DNA of 64,000 nucleotides from an uncultured Bacteroidales bacterium (lineage in GTDB: Bacteria; Bacteroidota; Bacteroidia; Bacteroidales; Bacteroidaceae). The position numbers were made by a program, and so were the translations under genes. Where the stretch lies: positions 62,001 through 126,000 of the forward strand of contig CACYHW010000006.1 of the NCBI GenBank assembly GCA_902774335.1, given 5' to 3'. Shown here piece after piece: positions 1 through 7,423 of this stretch (within the stretch, counting starts at the first letter, position 1; each line of letters starts with the position of its first letter). The notes under the pieces are model-generated. The model was not told the origin of the DNA. It did no database searches and saw only the letters and a program-made list of their open reading frames with translations.

Positions 1-205
1 AACCAGCGGCAGCATCAAGGGTCCGTGGATCCAGGAAGAGGTTTCATTCAAGGGCGACAACTCAGGTCACGGCATGCTGTTCAAGACCTTCGAGGGCCAG
101 CTGCTCTACTCAGTTCACCACGACGGCGGTACCGGACGCAAGCCTGAGATATGGACTGTGGATGCATCGGGCGACAACCTGATTCTTGGTAAGAGAATAC
201 ATTAA
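1..205 (+). CDS. Glycoside hydrolase family 43 protein, C-terminal fragment
   Basis: Only the last 67 codons are in the window; the frame is open from base 2 to the TAA at 203-205. The peptide contains SGHGMLFKTFEGQLLYSVHH followed by a short strand-rich tail. This resembles the closing blade of five-bladed GH43 beta-propellers (arabinanase, xylosidase or arabinofuranosidase type), where a GHGMLF segment near the C-terminus is common. GH43 enzymes remove arabinose or xylose from plant cell-wall glycans. That fits the GH51 and GHL10 genes downstream, although a terminator-like hairpin at 233-259 separates them. The substrate cannot be judged from this fragment. Seen: the tail sequence. Inferred: the family assignment. 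Confidence 0.7.
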   Translation, partial: TSGSIKGPWIQEEVSFKGDNSGHGMLFKTFEGQLLYSVHHDGGTGRKPEIWTVDASGDNLILGKRIH

Positions 206-232
206 TCCACTCCTTATTATAAAATTATACGC

Positions 233-259
233 AAACCGTGGGTGTTAAGCCCGCGGTTT
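233..259 (+). terminator. Terminator-like hairpin after the GH43 gene
   Basis: AAACCGTGGG (233-242) pairs with CCCGCGGTTT (250-259) across a 7-nt loop, with one G-T (G-U in RNA) wobble. It starts 27 bp after the GH43 stop codon. A TATCTTCG box (264-271), a variant of the Bacteroidetes TAnnTTTG -7 element, follows at once and could start the aminotransferase transcript. The run of T after the stem is short, so termination efficiency is uncertain. Confidence 0.6.
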
Positions 260-296
260 GTTGTATCTTCGCGCCTGCAAACAGAATATAAACAAA

Positions 297-1496
297 ATGA
301 AAATTTCAAACCGCGCTGAAATCATGCCCAGTTCGCCTATCCGCAAACTGTCAGGCATAGCACAGAAAATCAAGTCCGAGGGAGTAAAGGTTTACCACCT
401 GAACATCGGCCAGCCCGACCTGCCTTCACCGCAGATTGGTCTTGACGCCCTCAAGAAGATTGACCGCGAGGTTCTGGAGTACACCCCCTCACAGGGATTC
501 CTGAGTCTCCGCAAGAAGCTGTGCGATTATTACGAGCAGTATCAGATCAAGTTCGAACCTGATGACATCATCGTAACCAGTGGCGGTTCAGAGGCGGTTC
601 TGTTTGCGTTCATGACATGCCTTAATCCTGGTGACGAGATCATTGTTCCGGAGCCAGCCTACGCCAACTACATGGCATTCGCAGTATCGGCCGGCGCCGT
701 GATCAAGCCCATCGTATCCACCATCGAGGACGGATTCGCTCTGCCTCCCATCGAGAAGTTCGAGGAGCTCATCACCGAGCGCACCAAGGGCATCCTGATC
801 TGTAACCCCAACAACCCCACCGGTTACCTGTACACACGCAAGGAGATGCTCCAGCTGCGTGACCTGGTCAAGAAATATGACCTGTACCTCTTTTCCGATG
901 AGGTTTACCGCGAGTTCATCTACACCGGTTCACCCTATATCTCGGCCTGCCACCTGGAGGGCATCCAGGATCATGTAATCCTGATTGACTCCGTATCCAA
1001 GCGTTACTCGGAGTGCGGTATCCGCATAGGTGCCATCGCCACCAAGAACCAGCAGGTACGTGACGCCGTAATGAAGTTCTGTCAGGCACGCCTGTGCCCG
1101 CCGCTCATCGGCCAGATAATAGCCGAGGCCTCCATATCGGCCCCGCGTGACTACATGACAGCCACATACGACGAGTTCATTGCCCGCCGTAAGTACCTTA
1201 TTGACGGACTCAACAAGATTCCCGGAGTATACTCGCCCATACCTATGGGTGCCTTCTACACCACCGCCAAGCTGCCTATCGACGACTGCGAGAAGTTCTG
1301 CAAGTGGTGTCTGACCGATTTCCGCCGCGACGGCAAGACCATCATGATGGCCCCCGGCACCGGATTCTACTCCGATCCGCAGTACGGCCGCGACCAGGTT
1401 CGTCTGGCCTACGTGCTCAACATCGAGGATCTGAAGGAAGCCCTCAAGCTTTTGGCCGAGGCGCTCCAAGAGTACAACAGCCTGCCCAAGAAGTAA
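297..1496 (+). CDS. PLP-dependent aminotransferase, class I/II (aspartate aminotransferase-like)
   Basis: This is a cytosolic fold-type I aminotransferase of 399 aa. The start at 297 (MKISNRAEIMPSSPIRKL) is preferred over the in-frame ATG at 258, which adds 13 residues and overlaps the promoter-like hairpin region; MPSSPIRKL is a typical N-terminus of the family. Visible landmarks are the NPNNPTG motif near residue 173, the DEVY motif that contacts the pyridine ring, the Schiff-base lysine K235 in SVSKRYSECGIR, and a C-terminal QVRLAY arginine that would bind the substrate carboxylate. The length is normal. The downstream GHL10 gene begins on the next base after this stop, so the two are co-transcribed. 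The exact amino donor cannot be told from sequence; aspartate or a broad-range amino acid is likely. Confidence 0.9.
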   Translation: MKISNRAEIMPSSPIRKLSGIAQKIKSEGVKVYHLNIGQPDLPSPQIGLDALKKIDREVLEYTPSQGFLSLRKKLCDYYEQYQIKFEPDDIIVTSGGSEAVLFAFMTCLNPGDEIIVPEPAYANYMAFAVSAGAVIKPIVSTIEDGFALPPIEKFEELITERTKGILICNPNNPTGYLYTRKEMLQLRDLVKKYDLYLFSDEVYREFIYTGSPYISACHLEGIQDHVILIDSVSKRYSECGIRIGAIATKNQQVRDAVMKFCQARLCPPLIGQIIAEASISAPRDYMTATYDEFIARRKYLIDGLNKIPGVYSPIPMGAFYTTAKLPIDDCEKFCKWCLTDFRRDGKTIMMAPGTGFYSDPQYGRDQVRLAYVLNIEDLKEALKLLAEALQEYNSLPKK

Positions 1497-2987
1497 ATGA
1501 AGCGTCTTTGCTCCCTGCTCATTGCCTTGCTCACCGTAGCGTTCACCTTCGCTGCGGCGCCCAAACGTGAGTTCCGCGGAGCATGGATACAGGCCGTCAA
1601 CCATCAGTTCGAAGGTATACCCACCGCCCAGCTCAAGGCCGAGCTCACACGCCAGCTCGACACGCTTGCATCGTGCGGCATCAACACCATCCTGTTCCAG
1701 GTACGCGTTGAGGCCGATGCGCTCTACAAGTCCGATCTGGAGCCCTGGAGCGCCTTCCTGACCGGATTCCAGGGCGAAGCCCCCGACGAGGACTGGGACC
1801 CGCTGCAGTTCATGATCGACGAGTGTCACGCCCGATGCATGGAACTGCACGCATGGATCAACCCCTTCCGCGCCAAGACCGCAGCCACAACCGACTTTGC
1901 GCCCACCCATCAGATGACTCTGCATCCCGAGCGCATAATCAGGTTCGGCGACCTGGCACTGTTTGACCCCGCCCTCAAGGAGAACCGTGACTATATCTGC
2001 CAGGTGGCAGCCGACATAGTGACCCGTTACGATGTTGACGGATTCCACATTGACGACTACTTCTACCCCTACCCCGACGGCAACCGCAAGTTCAACGACG
2101 ACAAGTCCTTCAAGGCCGATCCCCGCGGATTCAGCAACAGGGACGACTGGCGCCGCGACAACGTCAACCTGTTCGTGGAGCAGCTCTACCACACGGTAAA
2201 GGATATCAAGCCCTGGGTCAAGTTCGGCATATCACCCTTTGGAATCTACCGCAACAAATCCGCCCAGTACCCCAATGGCAGCGAGACCACCGGTCTGGAG
2301 AACTATAGCGGCCTCTATGCCGATGTAATGCTCTGGATAGAGAAGGGCTGGATGGATTACTGCATACCGCAGACCTACTGGAACACCGGCTACAAAGCCG
2401 CTGACTACGCCATCCTGGCCAAGTGGTGGTCCGATAACGCCGGCGGATGCCTTATGTATCTGGGACAGGATGTGGAACGCACCCTGACAGGTGTCGACCC
2501 CAGCCACCCCGAGAGCAACCAGCAGCGTCACAAACTCAACCTGGAGCGTATCCTGAGCGGCCTGCAGGGCAACTGTTTTTGGCCCGCCAAATCAGTGGTG
2601 GACAATCCCGGCAACTACCGCACCGTCCTGGCACAGGAATACCACACCGCTCCCGCACTGCAGCCCGTAGCCGACTACATGCCCAAGAACACTCCCGGCA
2701 AGGTACGCAAGCTCATGCCCGTTCAGACCAAGGACGGTCCCGTCCTGTTCTGGACCGCGCCCAAGGCCCGCAAGGAGATGGACAAAGCCATCCAATACGT
2801 AGTTTATCGCTTTGAAAAGGGACAGGCCATCAACCTTGATGATCCGCAGCACATAGTTGCCATCACCCGCCGCTCGTTCCTGAACCTTCCCTACCGCGAC
2901 GGCTCCACCCAGTACATCTACGTGGTGACCGCCCTGAACCGCATCCAGCGCGAGTCGGCCCCCGCCAAGTGCAAGGTTAATCTGTAA
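1497..2987 (+). CDS. Secreted GHL10 (DUF187-type) family 10-like glycosyl hydrolase
   Basis: 496 aa with an N-terminal signal peptide (MKRLCSLLIALLTVAFTFAAA). The mature part opens with FRGAWIQAVNHQFEG, characteristic of the GHL10/YngK family, a TIM barrel distantly related to alpha-amylases and GH10. The strand YDVDGFHIDDYFYPYP around residues 177-192 carries the conserved acidic positions of the barrel. A segment after about residue 400 looks like a fibronectin/Ig-type accessory domain (FWTAPKA, YVVYRF). The substrate is not established for most members; some act on peptidoglycan or complex glycans. There is no gap from the aminotransferase stop and only 4 bp before the GH51 start, so this is the middle of an operon. 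Confidence 0.88.
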   Translation: MKRLCSLLIALLTVAFTFAAAPKREFRGAWIQAVNHQFEGIPTAQLKAELTRQLDTLASCGINTILFQVRVEADALYKSDLEPWSAFLTGFQGEAPDEDWDPLQFMIDECHARCMELHAWINPFRAKTAATTDFAPTHQMTLHPERIIRFGDLALFDPALKENRDYICQVAADIVTRYDVDGFHIDDYFYPYPDGNRKFNDDKSFKADPRGFSNRDDWRRDNVNLFVEQLYHTVKDIKPWVKFGISPFGIYRNKSAQYPNGSETTGLENYSGLYADVMLWIEKGWMDYCIPQTYWNTGYKAADYAILAKWWSDNAGGCLMYLGQDVERTLTGVDPSHPESNQQRHKLNLERILSGLQGNCFWPAKSVVDNPGNYRTVLAQEYHTAPALQPVADYMPKNTPGKVRKLMPVQTKDGPVLFWTAPKARKEMDKAIQYVVYRFEKGQAINLDDPQHIVAITRRSFLNLPYRDGSTQYIYVVTALNRIQRESAPAKCKVNL

Positions 2988-2991
2988 TCAT

Positions 2992-4962
2992 ATGAAGCCA
3001 ATCAGCTTATTAGCCGCCATTGCCGCAATGGCAGTACTGCCTGCAAATGCAGAGAACAACTCTTTTGACATAAACCTCAAGAAGGCCGGTGTACCCATCC
3101 AGAGTACCATGTACGGCATATTCTTTGAGGATATCAACTACGCTGCCGACGGCGGCCTCTACGCCGAGTTGGTCAAGAACCGCTCGTTTGAGTTCCCCAA
3201 TGCCCTGCAGGGATGGAAAATATTCGGAAATGTCCAGGTGTGTAACGACGGACCGTTTGAGCGCAACCCGCATTACGTGCGCCTATCGGACCCTGGTCAC
3301 GCGCACAAGCACACCGGGCTGGACAACGAAGGATTCTTTGGAATAGGCATAAAGAGAGGTGAGACATACAATTTCTCCGTATGGGCACGCGCCGACCGCC
3401 CCGTAACCTTAAGGGTGGAGCTGGTCAACACTGCCTCTATGGGTGAGAACCATTATGTATGTCAGCAGCGTCTTACCGTAAACAGTCAGGAGTGGAAACA
3501 ATACAAGATCAATCTGAGACCCAACCAGACTCTTGAAAAGGCCACACTGCGAATCTTCATGGAGACCCGCGGCGGAGCCAGCGTTGACCTGGAGCATATA
3601 TCCCTCTTCCCGGCCGATACGTGGAAAGGCCGCGAGGGCGGGCTGCGCAAGGATCTGGCTCAGGCACTTGCCGACCTTCATCCAGGCATATTCCGCTTTC
3701 CCGGCGGCTGCATAGTTGAGGGAACAGACTTGGAGACCCGTTACAACTGGAAGAATACCGTAGGTCCCGTGGAGAACCGCCCGCTCAACGAGAACAGATG
3801 GGAGTACACCTTTGCACACCGTCTATATCCCGACTATTTCCAGAGTTACGGACTGGGATTCTTTGAGTTCTTCCAGCTTAGTGAGGACATAGGTGCAGAG
3901 CCTCTGCCCATAGTCAGCTGCGGTCTGGCCTGCCAGTTCCAGAACGACAACATAAACGCCCATGTACCAGTTGATGAACTAGATCCCTACATACAGGATG
4001 CGCTTGACCTTATTGAGTTCGCAAACGGCCCTGTAACCTCAACCTGGGGTAAGGTTCGAGCCGATATGGGACACCCCGAGCCCTTCAACCTCAAGTATAT
4101 AGGCATAGGCAACGAGCAGTGGGACACCATCTATCCCGAGCGCCTGGAGCCCTTTGTCAAGGCTATCCGCAAGGCTTATCCCAAGATAAAGATTGTAGGC
4201 TCATCGGGCCCCAACTCCGAAGGCGACCAGTTTGACTATCTGTGGCCCGAGATGAAACGTCTGGGTGCCGATCTTGTAGACGAGCATTTTTACCGTCCTT
4301 ACAATTGGTTCCTGAGCCAGGGTACACGCTATGACGATTATGACCGCAAGGGTCCCAAGGTCTTTGCAGGAGAATACGCCTGCCATGCATCGGGCCGCAA
4401 GTGGAACCACTACTACGCATCGCTGCTTGAGGCTGCATTCATGACCGGTCTGGAGCGCAATGCCGATATAGTTCACATGGCTACATACGCACCACTGTTT
4501 GCCCATGTTGAGGGCTGGCAGTGGCGTCCGGACCTTATCTGGTATGACAACCTGAATTCATACCGTACAGTAAGTTGGTACGTTCAGCAACTCTACAGCC
4601 AGTACAAGGGACAGAATGTTGTAGGACTCACCATGAACGGCCAACCCGTAGCCGGACAGGACGGTCAGAACGGCCTGTTTGCAAGCGCTGTACGTGAGGG
4701 TAATCAGATTTATATCAAGGTTGCAAACACTTCCGATAAGGAGCAGCAGCTGACATTCAATTTCAACGGACTCAAGAAAAAGGCCGATATAAAGGCGTCA
4801 AAGCGTATTGACCTGTCCAGCGACAAACTCTATGAGGACAACTCAATTGAGGCTCCGGTAAACATCGTTCCCGTAGAGAATGATTTTGACGGAAAGGGAC
4901 AGATCATTCAGACAGCCATCAATCCGCTCAGTTTCAGTATTTTCGTATTGTCGGTTGAATAA
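2992..4962 (+). CDS. Secreted alpha-L-arabinofuranosidase, GH51
   Basis: 656 aa; the signal peptide MKPISLLAAIAAMAVLPANA points to the periplasm or cell surface. GH51 enzymes release terminal arabinofuranose from arabinan and arabinoxylan with retention of configuration. The opening MYGIFFEDINYAADGGLYAE is a hallmark of the family. A CBM4/9-like beta-sandwich lies around residues 60-205. The acid/base glutamate is E375 in IGIGNEQW and the nucleophile is E461 in VFAGEYACH. A C-terminal beta-sandwich (about 540-656) closes the chain, as is usual. The gene sits 4 bp after GHL10, and its stop overlaps the tcdA start by one base. Confidence 0.93.
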   Translation: MKPISLLAAIAAMAVLPANAENNSFDINLKKAGVPIQSTMYGIFFEDINYAADGGLYAELVKNRSFEFPNALQGWKIFGNVQVCNDGPFERNPHYVRLSDPGHAHKHTGLDNEGFFGIGIKRGETYNFSVWARADRPVTLRVELVNTASMGENHYVCQQRLTVNSQEWKQYKINLRPNQTLEKATLRIFMETRGGASVDLEHISLFPADTWKGREGGLRKDLAQALADLHPGIFRFPGGCIVEGTDLETRYNWKNTVGPVENRPLNENRWEYTFAHRLYPDYFQSYGLGFFEFFQLSEDIGAEPLPIVSCGLACQFQNDNINAHVPVDELDPYIQDALDLIEFANGPVTSTWGKVRADMGHPEPFNLKYIGIGNEQWDTIYPERLEPFVKAIRKAYPKIKIVGSSGPNSEGDQFDYLWPEMKRLGADLVDEHFYRPYNWFLSQGTRYDDYDRKGPKVFAGEYACHASGRKWNHYYASLLEAAFMTGLERNADIVHMATYAPLFAHVEGWQWRPDLIWYDNLNSYRTVSWYVQQLYSQYKGQNVVGLTMNGQPVAGQDGQNGLFASAVREGNQIYIKVANTSDKEQQLTFNFNGLKKKADIKASKRIDLSSDKLYEDNSIEAPVNIVPVENDFDGKGQIIQTAINPLSFSIFVLSVE

Positions 4963-5717
4963 TGGCTATCCGGGACGAAATATTCAAACGCAACCGACTG
5001 CTCCTGGGAGATGAGGCAATGAACACCCTTGCCACCAAGAGAGTTATCCTGTTCGGCGTAGGAGGAGTTGGCTCCTGGTGCGCAGAAAGTTTGATCCGTT
5101 CCGGAATCATCCATCTTACTATCGTTGACTCCGACCGCGTGTGCGCAAGCAACATCAACCGCCAGCTCATGGCCACCACCCTGACCGTCGGTCAGGTTAA
5201 GGTTGATGCACTAAAGGAACGTCTTCTGAGCATAAATCCGCAGGCCGATATCACCACTATAGGAAAGGTATTTAATGAGGAATCGGCCGATACTTTCGAC
5301 CTGGACAGCTACGACTACATTATCGACGCAATAGATTCACTCAAGGACAAGGCGCTGCTTATACTTTTGGCAACCAAGTCAAAGGCAAAGTTCTTCTCAT
5401 CCATGGGAGCAGCACTTAAGATTGACCCCACCCGCATCCGAGTGACAGAGTTCTGGAAAGTAGAGGGTGACCCGCTGGCCCGCATGCTTCGCAAACGTTT
5501 CCGGCAGAACGACCAGTATCCCAAACGCAAGTTCCAGTGCGTCTATTCCGATGAACTGCTGCAGAACAAGGGCCCTCAGCCCCAGCAGAAAGAGGAGACC
5601 CTGAGCCAGATAAACAAAGGCCAGACCAACGGCTCCCTGGCTCACATCACAGCCATATTCGGCTGCACACTTGCAGGCCTGGTACTACAGGATGCTGTAG
5701 AAAAGGCCGCCGAATAA
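4962..5717 (+). CDS. tcdA: tRNA threonylcarbamoyladenosine dehydratase (TcdA/CsdL, ThiF family)
   Basis: 251 aa E1-like ATPase that cyclises t6A37 to ct6A in ANN-decoding tRNAs. The sequence opens with the family signature of arginine- and asparagine-containing helices (IFKRNRLLLGDEAM). The nucleotide loop FGVGGVGSWCAE follows at about 31-42, then IVDSDRVCASNINRQ, which includes the R/N pair that orients ATP. ALLILLATKSK and SSMGAALKIDPTRIRV are also typical. The start ATG overlaps the GH51 stop (TAATG), so it is translationally coupled to the glycosidase operon although functionally unrelated. The 3' end overlaps the convergent chromate transporter gene by 33 bp. Confidence 0.9.
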   Translation: MAIRDEIFKRNRLLLGDEAMNTLATKRVILFGVGGVGSWCAESLIRSGIIHLTIVDSDRVCASNINRQLMATTLTVGQVKVDALKERLLSINPQADITTIGKVFNEESADTFDLDSYDYIIDAIDSLKDKALLILLATKSKAKFFSSMGAALKIDPTRIRVTEFWKVEGDPLARMLRKRFRQNDQYPKRKFQCVYSDELLQNKGPQPQQKEETLSQINKGQTNGSLAHITAIFGCTLAGLVLQDAVEKAAE

Positions 5718-6278
5718 GCCAGCCAAGAGAATTACTTTGATTGGACCAACCTTCCAATAGTAGGTCGCTACGAATGCAAGAGCAAAGAGTCCGATGCTAA
5801 CGTACAGTTGCAGATTATCTGCACTGAATGCGCCTAAGTTCTCTTCATTCAGCAGCAGCAAGACTGCTGCGGCAAGCATTCCAACTACTACCGGACGCAG
5901 CCATTTTAGAACGGTCTGAACGGACTTGTGGTTCTTGTAATGCATAAAGAAGGCACTTATCAGGAGCATCAGTATGAACGATGGGAGCATCACTGAGAAT
6001 GATGCCAGCAGCGATCCGAACACAGCATCCGTTCGCGTCATTCCCGCATTCTCAACCGCTTTAAAACCAACGTATGTGGCCGAGTTTATGCCTATCGGCC
6101 CCGGAGTCATCTGGCTTACGGCTACTATATCCGTAAACTCGGAATTGGATATCCATTGATGGTTCTCGACCACCTCATTCTGGATGAGTGACAGCATTCC
6201 GTATCCGCCGCCAAATCCGAACAGGCCTATCTTGAAGAAGGTCCAGAAGAGTTTGAGATATAATACCACTGCACTCAT
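5685..6278 (-). CDS. chrA: Chromate transporter, half-size subunit 2
   Basis: 197 aa inner-membrane protein of the CHR family, with about five hydrophobic segments. The signature FFKIGLFGFGGGYGMLSLIQ is near the N-terminus and QMTPGPIGINSATYVG follows near residue 55. CHR proteins exist either as one about 400-aa duplicated chain or as two about 180-200-aa halves that must be co-expressed; this is the second half. Its ATG overlaps the stop of the first half by 4 bp (6275-6278). The family exports chromate, but in gut anaerobes the real substrate may be sulfate or another anion. The tail overlaps tcdA on the other strand by 33 bp. Confidence 0.9.
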   Translation of the reverse strand: MSAVVLYLKLFWTFFKIGLFGFGGGYGMLSLIQNEVVENHQWISNSEFTDIVAVSQMTPGPIGINSATYVGFKAVENAGMTRTDAVFGSLLASFSVMLPSFILMLLISAFFMHYKNHKSVQTVLKWLRPVVVGMLAAAVLLLLNEENLGAFSADNLQLYVSIGLFALAFVATYYWKVGPIKVILLAGLFGGLFYSIL

Positions 6279-6811
6279 GCCTTCCTCAGTTTAAGGATGT
6301 AATACAAAATTGCACCGATGATCGTGGCGAATATGATCCATACCGGCGATACCCCCAGCCACCAGATAAGCAGTGCAGTCACAACCGGTACCCACCAGGT
6401 CCACTTATTCAGACCGGCCTTTGAAGCCAGTCGTATGGTAGGTGTAAGAATCAGCGCGATAACAGCGGGACGGATGCCCTTAAAGACATTCTCCACAATC
6501 CGGTTGTCACGGTAATTACCCAGGAACAGGGCAATGGCCAGAATGATGATAATGGACGGGAGCACGGTGCCCAAAGCGCAGAATACGCTGCCTATGGACT
6601 TACGCATCCTGTAGCCTATAAAAATAGAGATATTGACAGCAAAGACTCCCGGGGCGGACTGGGCAATTGCCAGCAGGTCCAGGAAGTCTTCACGTGAGAT
6701 CCAACCCTTACGATCCACCACCTCACGCTCTATGAGCGGAATCATAGCGTAACCTCCACCGATGGTGAAGAGTCCGATCTTGAAGAAGGTGATGAAAAGG
6801 GTCAGCAGCAT
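6275..6811 (-). CDS. chrA: Chromate transporter, half-size subunit 1
   Basis: 178 aa, homologous to its partner at 5685-6278. It shares the FFKIGLFTIGGGYAMIPLIE motif at the N-terminus and AQSAPGVFAVNISIFIGYR in place of the partner's PGPIG segment. About five membrane spans are visible, ending in a short basic tail (KLRKA). The start lies only 3 bp after the stop of the purL amidotransferase fragment, so the pair is transcribed with purL. A 4-bp ATGA overlap couples it to the second half. The substrate is inferred from the family, not from the sequence. Confidence 0.9.
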   Translation of the reverse strand: MLLTLFITFFKIGLFTIGGGYAMIPLIEREVVDRKGWISREDFLDLLAIAQSAPGVFAVNISIFIGYRMRKSIGSVFCALGTVLPSIIIILAIALFLGNYRDNRIVENVFKGIRPAVIALILTPTIRLASKAGLNKWTWWVPVVTALLIWWLGVSPVWIIFATIIGAILYYILKLRKA

Positions 6812-6814
6812 ATC

Positions 6815-7423
6815 TTACTTTTGAGCCTCAACCCACTTGCGGGCATTCACGAATGCCTCAATCCACGGGGTGATCTCATCGTCCAGGCGCTCAGCGGGAT
6901 AGTATCCGCACTGCCACGGGAATATGGCACGCTCGGGATGCGGCATCATAGCGACGTGACGGCCGTCGGCACTTGCTATACCAGCCACATTGTAATCAGA
7001 TCCGTTAGGATTGGCGGGATAATCGGCGTATGTGTATTTTGCAATTACATTGTACTTGTCCTCGGGGTAAGGCAGTGAGAACTTGCCCTCACCGTGAGCC
7101 ACCCAGACACCTAATCGGCTTCCGCCCAAAGTCTTGAACATGACGCTCTCGTTCTGCGGGATGGTCAGACCCAGGAATGCCGACTCAAACTTGTGTGAGT
7201 CATTGTGCAGCATGTGAGCCTGCTTCTCATAATCAGGGTTGATAAGTCCAAGTTCAATCATCAGCTGGCAACCGTTGCAGATACCCAGTGACAGGGTGTC
7301 CTTGCGTGCATAGAAGCGGTCCAGTGTCTCCTTTGCCTTGGGGTTGAAGAGGAATGCACCTGCCCAGCCCTTGGCAGAACCCAGAACGTCCGAGTTGGAG
7401 AATCCGCCGCAGAACACAATCAT
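6815..7423 (-). pseudogene. purL: PurL amidotransferase (GATase) domain, separated from the synthetase part by a deletion
   Basis: 202 aa covering most of the class I glutamine amidotransferase domain that ends one-chain PurL. The nucleophile C49 is in SLGICNGCQL, and the His/Glu pair is in MMPHPERAIFPW near residue 165. The ORF begins at MIVFCGGFSNSD. In intact proteins this strand is preceded by about 36 residues that link it to IIREKGTN and form the first strand and helix of the GATase fold. Those residues are absent here and the reading frame changes at the junction. It is not a natural PurQ, which would begin with that first strand. The ATG overlaps the upstream stop (ATGA), so it could be re-initiated, but the product would lack a core strand. 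A sequencing or assembly error is possible. Confidence 0.85.

Noticed and set aside
930-2192. 420-aa open frame on the minus strand over the aminotransferase and GHL10 genes
   Set aside because: It lies antisense to two well-recognised genes, has a valine/glycine-rich low-complexity composition typical of reversed GC-biased codons, and shows no domain.
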